Position numbers and translations under genes: made by a program. From a bacterium 42_11 (lineage in GTDB: Bacteria > Synergistota > GBS-1): a stretch of 8,649 bases of DNA. The DNA is taken from contig LGFB01000044.1 of the NCBI GenBank assembly GCA_001508835.1, positions 1 through 8,649 of the forward strand, written 5' to 3'. The notes under the pieces were generated by a model. The model had not been told where the DNA came from. It made no database searches and saw only the letters and a program-made list of their open reading frames with translations. Below are positions 5,914 through 8,649 of the stretch, one piece after another; the stretch's first letter is position 1; each line of letters starts with the position of its first letter.

Positions 5914-8649
5914 TCAGGAGGTAGAAAATTTAATTTTAAATGTTTTTATTTCATAGGGCATTATTTCAAAACTAAAGGTTGTACTTCTGAACTCTACCGG
6001 TTCTATCTCTTCTTCCATCAGATTACACTCAACAACCTTCTCTATTGTTTTACACAAATTTACCTTCCCTTTTTCCCTTTTATTTTGATATTCATACAAT
6101 CGCAAAATTATTTCATCACTGTCCTCTGCTTTCTTTACGGCTTCAATAATGACATTTTCCTTATCTACGCTTACCAATGAAAATTCTTTAGGTAACATCC
6201 CTTCGTGAGGTTTTTCCACTTTTGCATACATAGGGCAGTTAAAACTATATGCCATCAACACAGTTTTACCTTCTCTCCAATCCCCTTTATGAGGATACAA
6301 AGAATATACAAAGTTATGGACCTCCTTATCAGCATCTGGATTGGGTTCTGTAGGAGACCTGAGAAGAGTTAATCTCATCACTGAGTCTTTTATGTCATAA
6401 CCATATTTGCAGTCATTTAATAGGCTTACTCCATATCCTCCTTCCGACACATCTGCCCATTTGTGAGCAGGGACTTCAAATTTTGCAATGTCCCAGCTTG
6501 TGTTCCAATGGGTAGGTCTTTCAATGTTCCCATACTGGATATCGTAAGTTGCTTTGTCTGTATGAACATCCACCGGAAAAGCCACCTTTACCATTATTTG
6601 CCTTTCTTTCCAGTCTATTTTCGTATCAAAATCTATTCTAGGAATGTTATCATACACATAGATTGTCTGCTCAATGGTGGAGTCTAAAAATCTCTTTCTT
6701 ATTCTTAACGCTCCTCTTACAGGTCCAGATTCAACAACCTCCATACTTTCAACTTCATTAATTTCCCACATCTTGTCCTCATAGTATATGTTGATATCCC
6801 AGGCATCGTAGGTTCGAGGTTTATCTTCAAAAGCCAATAGCACATTCCCTTTTTGTCCTTTCTTTAATACTTCCCTTTCATTCTCTTTGTCATATATAGA
6901 GAGGATATTCCCATTTCCATCAAACTTTATGTAGAAAAATCTATTTTCCATTTCATGTCTATTCACCTTGAGAGTGCTGGAAGTGTCCTCTACTTTAATA
7001 TTCCTCAAGCTAAATGTTTTATAGCCCTTCGAAGGCACCTTTTCTGCAAAAAATATCACTTTTTTACCTTCCACAATCTGTGAAGGCAAGCATTTTTCTC
7101 CATCATATACTGAGACTTCATTCCATCCTTCTGGCAATTCAAATTTGACTATGTCGGACCTTTCAAATCCTAATTGGTTGAACACAACTACTGAAGGCTC
7201 ATGTATAGCGATATTAGAAGAAAGGTTTGTTAATACTTTATTTAATATACTCTTTCCTCTTCCAAGGACTTCCTCGTACTGCTTTTTTGAATCTTCATAA
7301 ACTTCTTTTATTGAGGAACCTGGCAATATGTCATGGAATTGATTTAGCAGAATAAGTTCCCAATTTTTGTTAATATCTTCTTGGAGATACTCTCCCTTAT
7401 TTAACACCATATCCATTGTGCAAAAAAGTTCACAATCAAGATTTAGAAATTCCGTTTTCCTGTTATATTTTTTATTTCTCGCCATCGTAGTGTATGTCCC
7501 TCTGTGGCATTCTAAATACAATTCTCCTACCAATTTTGGCAACTTAGGATTACCTTTCACATTCTTTTCTAGTTGTCTAAAAAATTCTATGGCTTTCCCC
7601 ATTCTAACTTTAGGACAGCCAGGAATACCTTTTGATAATCTTTTGGCATTTTCTAGCATTTCTCTCGTGGGACCGCCGCCGCCATCTCCATATCCAAAAG
7701 TATTTAAAAGGCAATTGTTTAACTCCTTTTGTCGATACCTCTGCCAGCATCCCATCACCTGTGAAGGGTTTAAAGCACCGTTATAAGTTGTCCCCCATTC
7801 CCTATCCGCATCTCTTGTAAAATTGGCGGTTGTTACAAAATGAGTCAATATTTCTGTACCATCTATTCCTCTCCACATGAAAGTATCATATGGCATTCTA
7901 TTGTACTCATTCCAGCTCAATTTAGTTGTCATGAAGTAATCTATTCCACTTTTTTTGAGAATTTGTGGAAGTGCAGCACTATATCCAAAAGTATCTGGTA
8001 GCCACAAAATCCTATTTTCAACCCCAAATTCCTCTTTGAAAAATCTCTTGCCAAATAATATTTGTCTTACAAGAGACTCTCCGGAGGTAAGATTTGTGTC
8101 TGCTTCTACCCACATCGAGCCCTCTGCTTCCCATCTTCCCTCTTTTATTCTTTTCTTTATCTCTTCATATAACTCCGGATGGTCTTCTTTCAGAAATTTA
8201 TATAATTGAGGCTGACTAGACATGAAAATGAATTCTGGATATTCATTCATGAGATTTAAAACAGTGGCAAAGCTTCTCACAACTTTCTCCCTTGTTTGAG
8301 CAAGTGTCCAAAGCCATGCCACATCAATGTGTGTATGCCCTATACATATCTCTACAACATTTTCTGTTCCACAATATTTTTCATAAAATTCTTTTTCCAG
8401 ATAATTATTCGCCTCTTCGATGGAATTATAAAAGCCATCACTAAAAGGTTTTCGAAGGTCTATGATATTAATAGCCTCCTCTAGGTACTTCAAAATATTT
8501 ATACGGTGTAAATCATCATCCCTTAGCAATTTAGCCACCTCTAGAGGAACTTTTATATTATAATATAATCTTTCAACTTCTTTCTCCAAAATTGCTATAG
8601 CCGAATTAAGTTCTACAAATCCTTCCAACATTCCTGCATAGGCATATAA
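5914..8649 (-). CDS. Alpha-mannosidase, glycoside hydrolase family 38 (N-terminus beyond the window)
   Basis: This zinc-dependent retaining enzyme removes alpha-linked mannose from oligosaccharides. Residue numbers count from the Met at 8631. The catalytic domain opens with HTHIDVAWLW (99-108; zinc ligands H101, D103). Next come WVEADTN (174-180), the nucleophile D213 in WLPDTFGYS, GYGDGGGGPT (313-322), and the fourth zinc ligand H433 in NQFHDILPG. The GH38 middle helical and C-terminal beta domains fill the rest to residue 905. All key residues are kept. The frame is open upstream of that Met (LYAYAG, 8649-8632), and no spaced ribosome binding site precedes it. From memory of the family, LYAYAG and the following helical segment (about 10-85) match sequence that lies after an N-terminal beta-domain in enzymes of about 1,000-1,050 residues. 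So roughly 100-150 residues are probably missing. Whether it is secreted cannot be judged; most relatives are cytoplasmic. Confidence 0.95.
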   Translation of the reverse strand, partial: LYAYAGMLEGFVELNSAIAILEKEVERLYYNIKVPLEVAKLLRDDDLHRINILKYLEEAINIIDLRKPFSDGFYNSIEEANNYLEKEFYEKYCGTENVVEICIGHTHIDVAWLWTLAQTREKVVRSFATVLNLMNEYPEFIFMSSQPQLYKFLKEDHPELYEEIKKRIKEGRWEAEGSMWVEADTNLTSGESLVRQILFGKRFFKEEFGVENRILWLPDTFGYSAALPQILKKSGIDYFMTTKLSWNEYNRMPYDTFMWRGIDGTEILTHFVTTANFTRDADREWGTTYNGALNPSQVMGCWQRYRQKELNNCLLNTFGYGDGGGGPTREMLENAKRLSKGIPGCPKVRMGKAIEFFRQLEKNVKGNPKLPKLVGELYLECHRGTYTTMARNKKYNRKTEFLNLDCELFCTMDMVLNKGEYLQEDINKNWELILLNQFHDILPGSSIKEVYEDSKKQYEEVLGRGKSILNKVLTNLSSNIAIHEPSVVVFNQLGFERSDIVKFELPEGWNEVSVYDGEKCLPSQIVEGKKVIFFAEKVPSKGYKTFSLRNIKVEDTSSTLKVNRHEMENRFFYIKFDGNGNILSIYDKENEREVLKKGQKGNVLLAFEDKPRTYDAWDINIYYEDKMWEINEVESMEVVESGPVRGALRIRKRFLDSTIEQTIYVYDNIPRIDFDTKIDWKERQIMVKVAFPVDVHTDKATYDIQYGNIERPTHWNTSWDIAKFEVPAHKWADVSEGGYGVSLLNDCKYGYDIKDSVMRLTLLRSPTEPNPDADKEVHNFVYSLYPHKGDWREGKTVLMAYSFNCPMYAKVEKPHEGMLPKEFSLVSVDKENVIIEAVKKAEDSDEIILRLYEYQNKREKGKVNLCKTIEKVVECNLMEEEIEPVEFRSTTFSFEIMPYEIKTFKIKFSTS

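Noticed and set aside
7367..7786. 139-codon plus-strand frame antisense to the mannosidase
   Set aside because: It covers conserved GH38 catalytic sequence on the minus strand and has no recognisable features.
1..8649. Search for tRNA, rRNA, CRISPR repeats, insertion sequences or attachment sites
   Set aside because: Coding sequence fills nearly the whole window and I saw no repeated spacers, transposase motifs or tRNA-like cloverleaf in the short gaps.

Overview
The window looks like chromosomal DNA from a low-GC Gram-positive anaerobe, most plausibly a thermophile of the Thermoanaerobacter/Caldicellulosiruptor kind. The support is AT-rich sequence, strong AGGAGG-type ribosome binding sites at nearly every gene, a lipoprotein signal on the solute-binding protein, and Lys/Glu-rich proteins. 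The genus is an inference, not something the sequence proves.

All six genes lie on the minus strand, so the reading order is right to left. (1) 8649-5914: class II alpha-mannosidase of family GH38. Its frame runs open through the right edge of the window, so its N-terminus is missing. (2) 5913-5766: a 148-bp gap with G-rich repeats, a weak inverted repeat and the ribosome binding site of the next gene, but no convincing terminator or promoter. (3) 5765-3993: a family 5 solute-binding lipoprotein. (4) 3992-3921: a 72-bp gap holding a perfect 16-bp stem-loop. (5) 3920-2889 and 2876-2034: two membrane permeases of the DppB and DppC types. (6) 2027-1041 and 1039-80: two ATPases of the DppD and DppF types. 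(7) 79-1: a likely intrinsic terminator that closes the operon. No gap exceeds 150 bp, and no plus-strand gene is credible.

The five transporter genes form a complete SBP-permease-permease-ATPase-ATPase importer. They are packed 1 to 72 bp apart, and the ribosome binding sites of the last three genes lie inside or overlap the end of the gene before. By family alone the importer would be called peptide/nickel (Dpp/Opp). With a GH38 mannosidase directly upstream on the same strand, and with a binding protein that resembles the oligosaccharide-binding members of this family known from Thermotoga, a better working hypothesis is uptake of mannose-containing oligosaccharides, which the mannosidase then cleaves inside the cell. 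The substrate is inferred, not shown.

I found no undescribed system. The points most worth a second look are the probable sugar (not peptide) specificity, the strong hairpin between the binding-protein and permease genes, the matched four-cysteine clusters in both ATPases, and the higher GC content of the binding-protein gene compared with the mannosidase gene.
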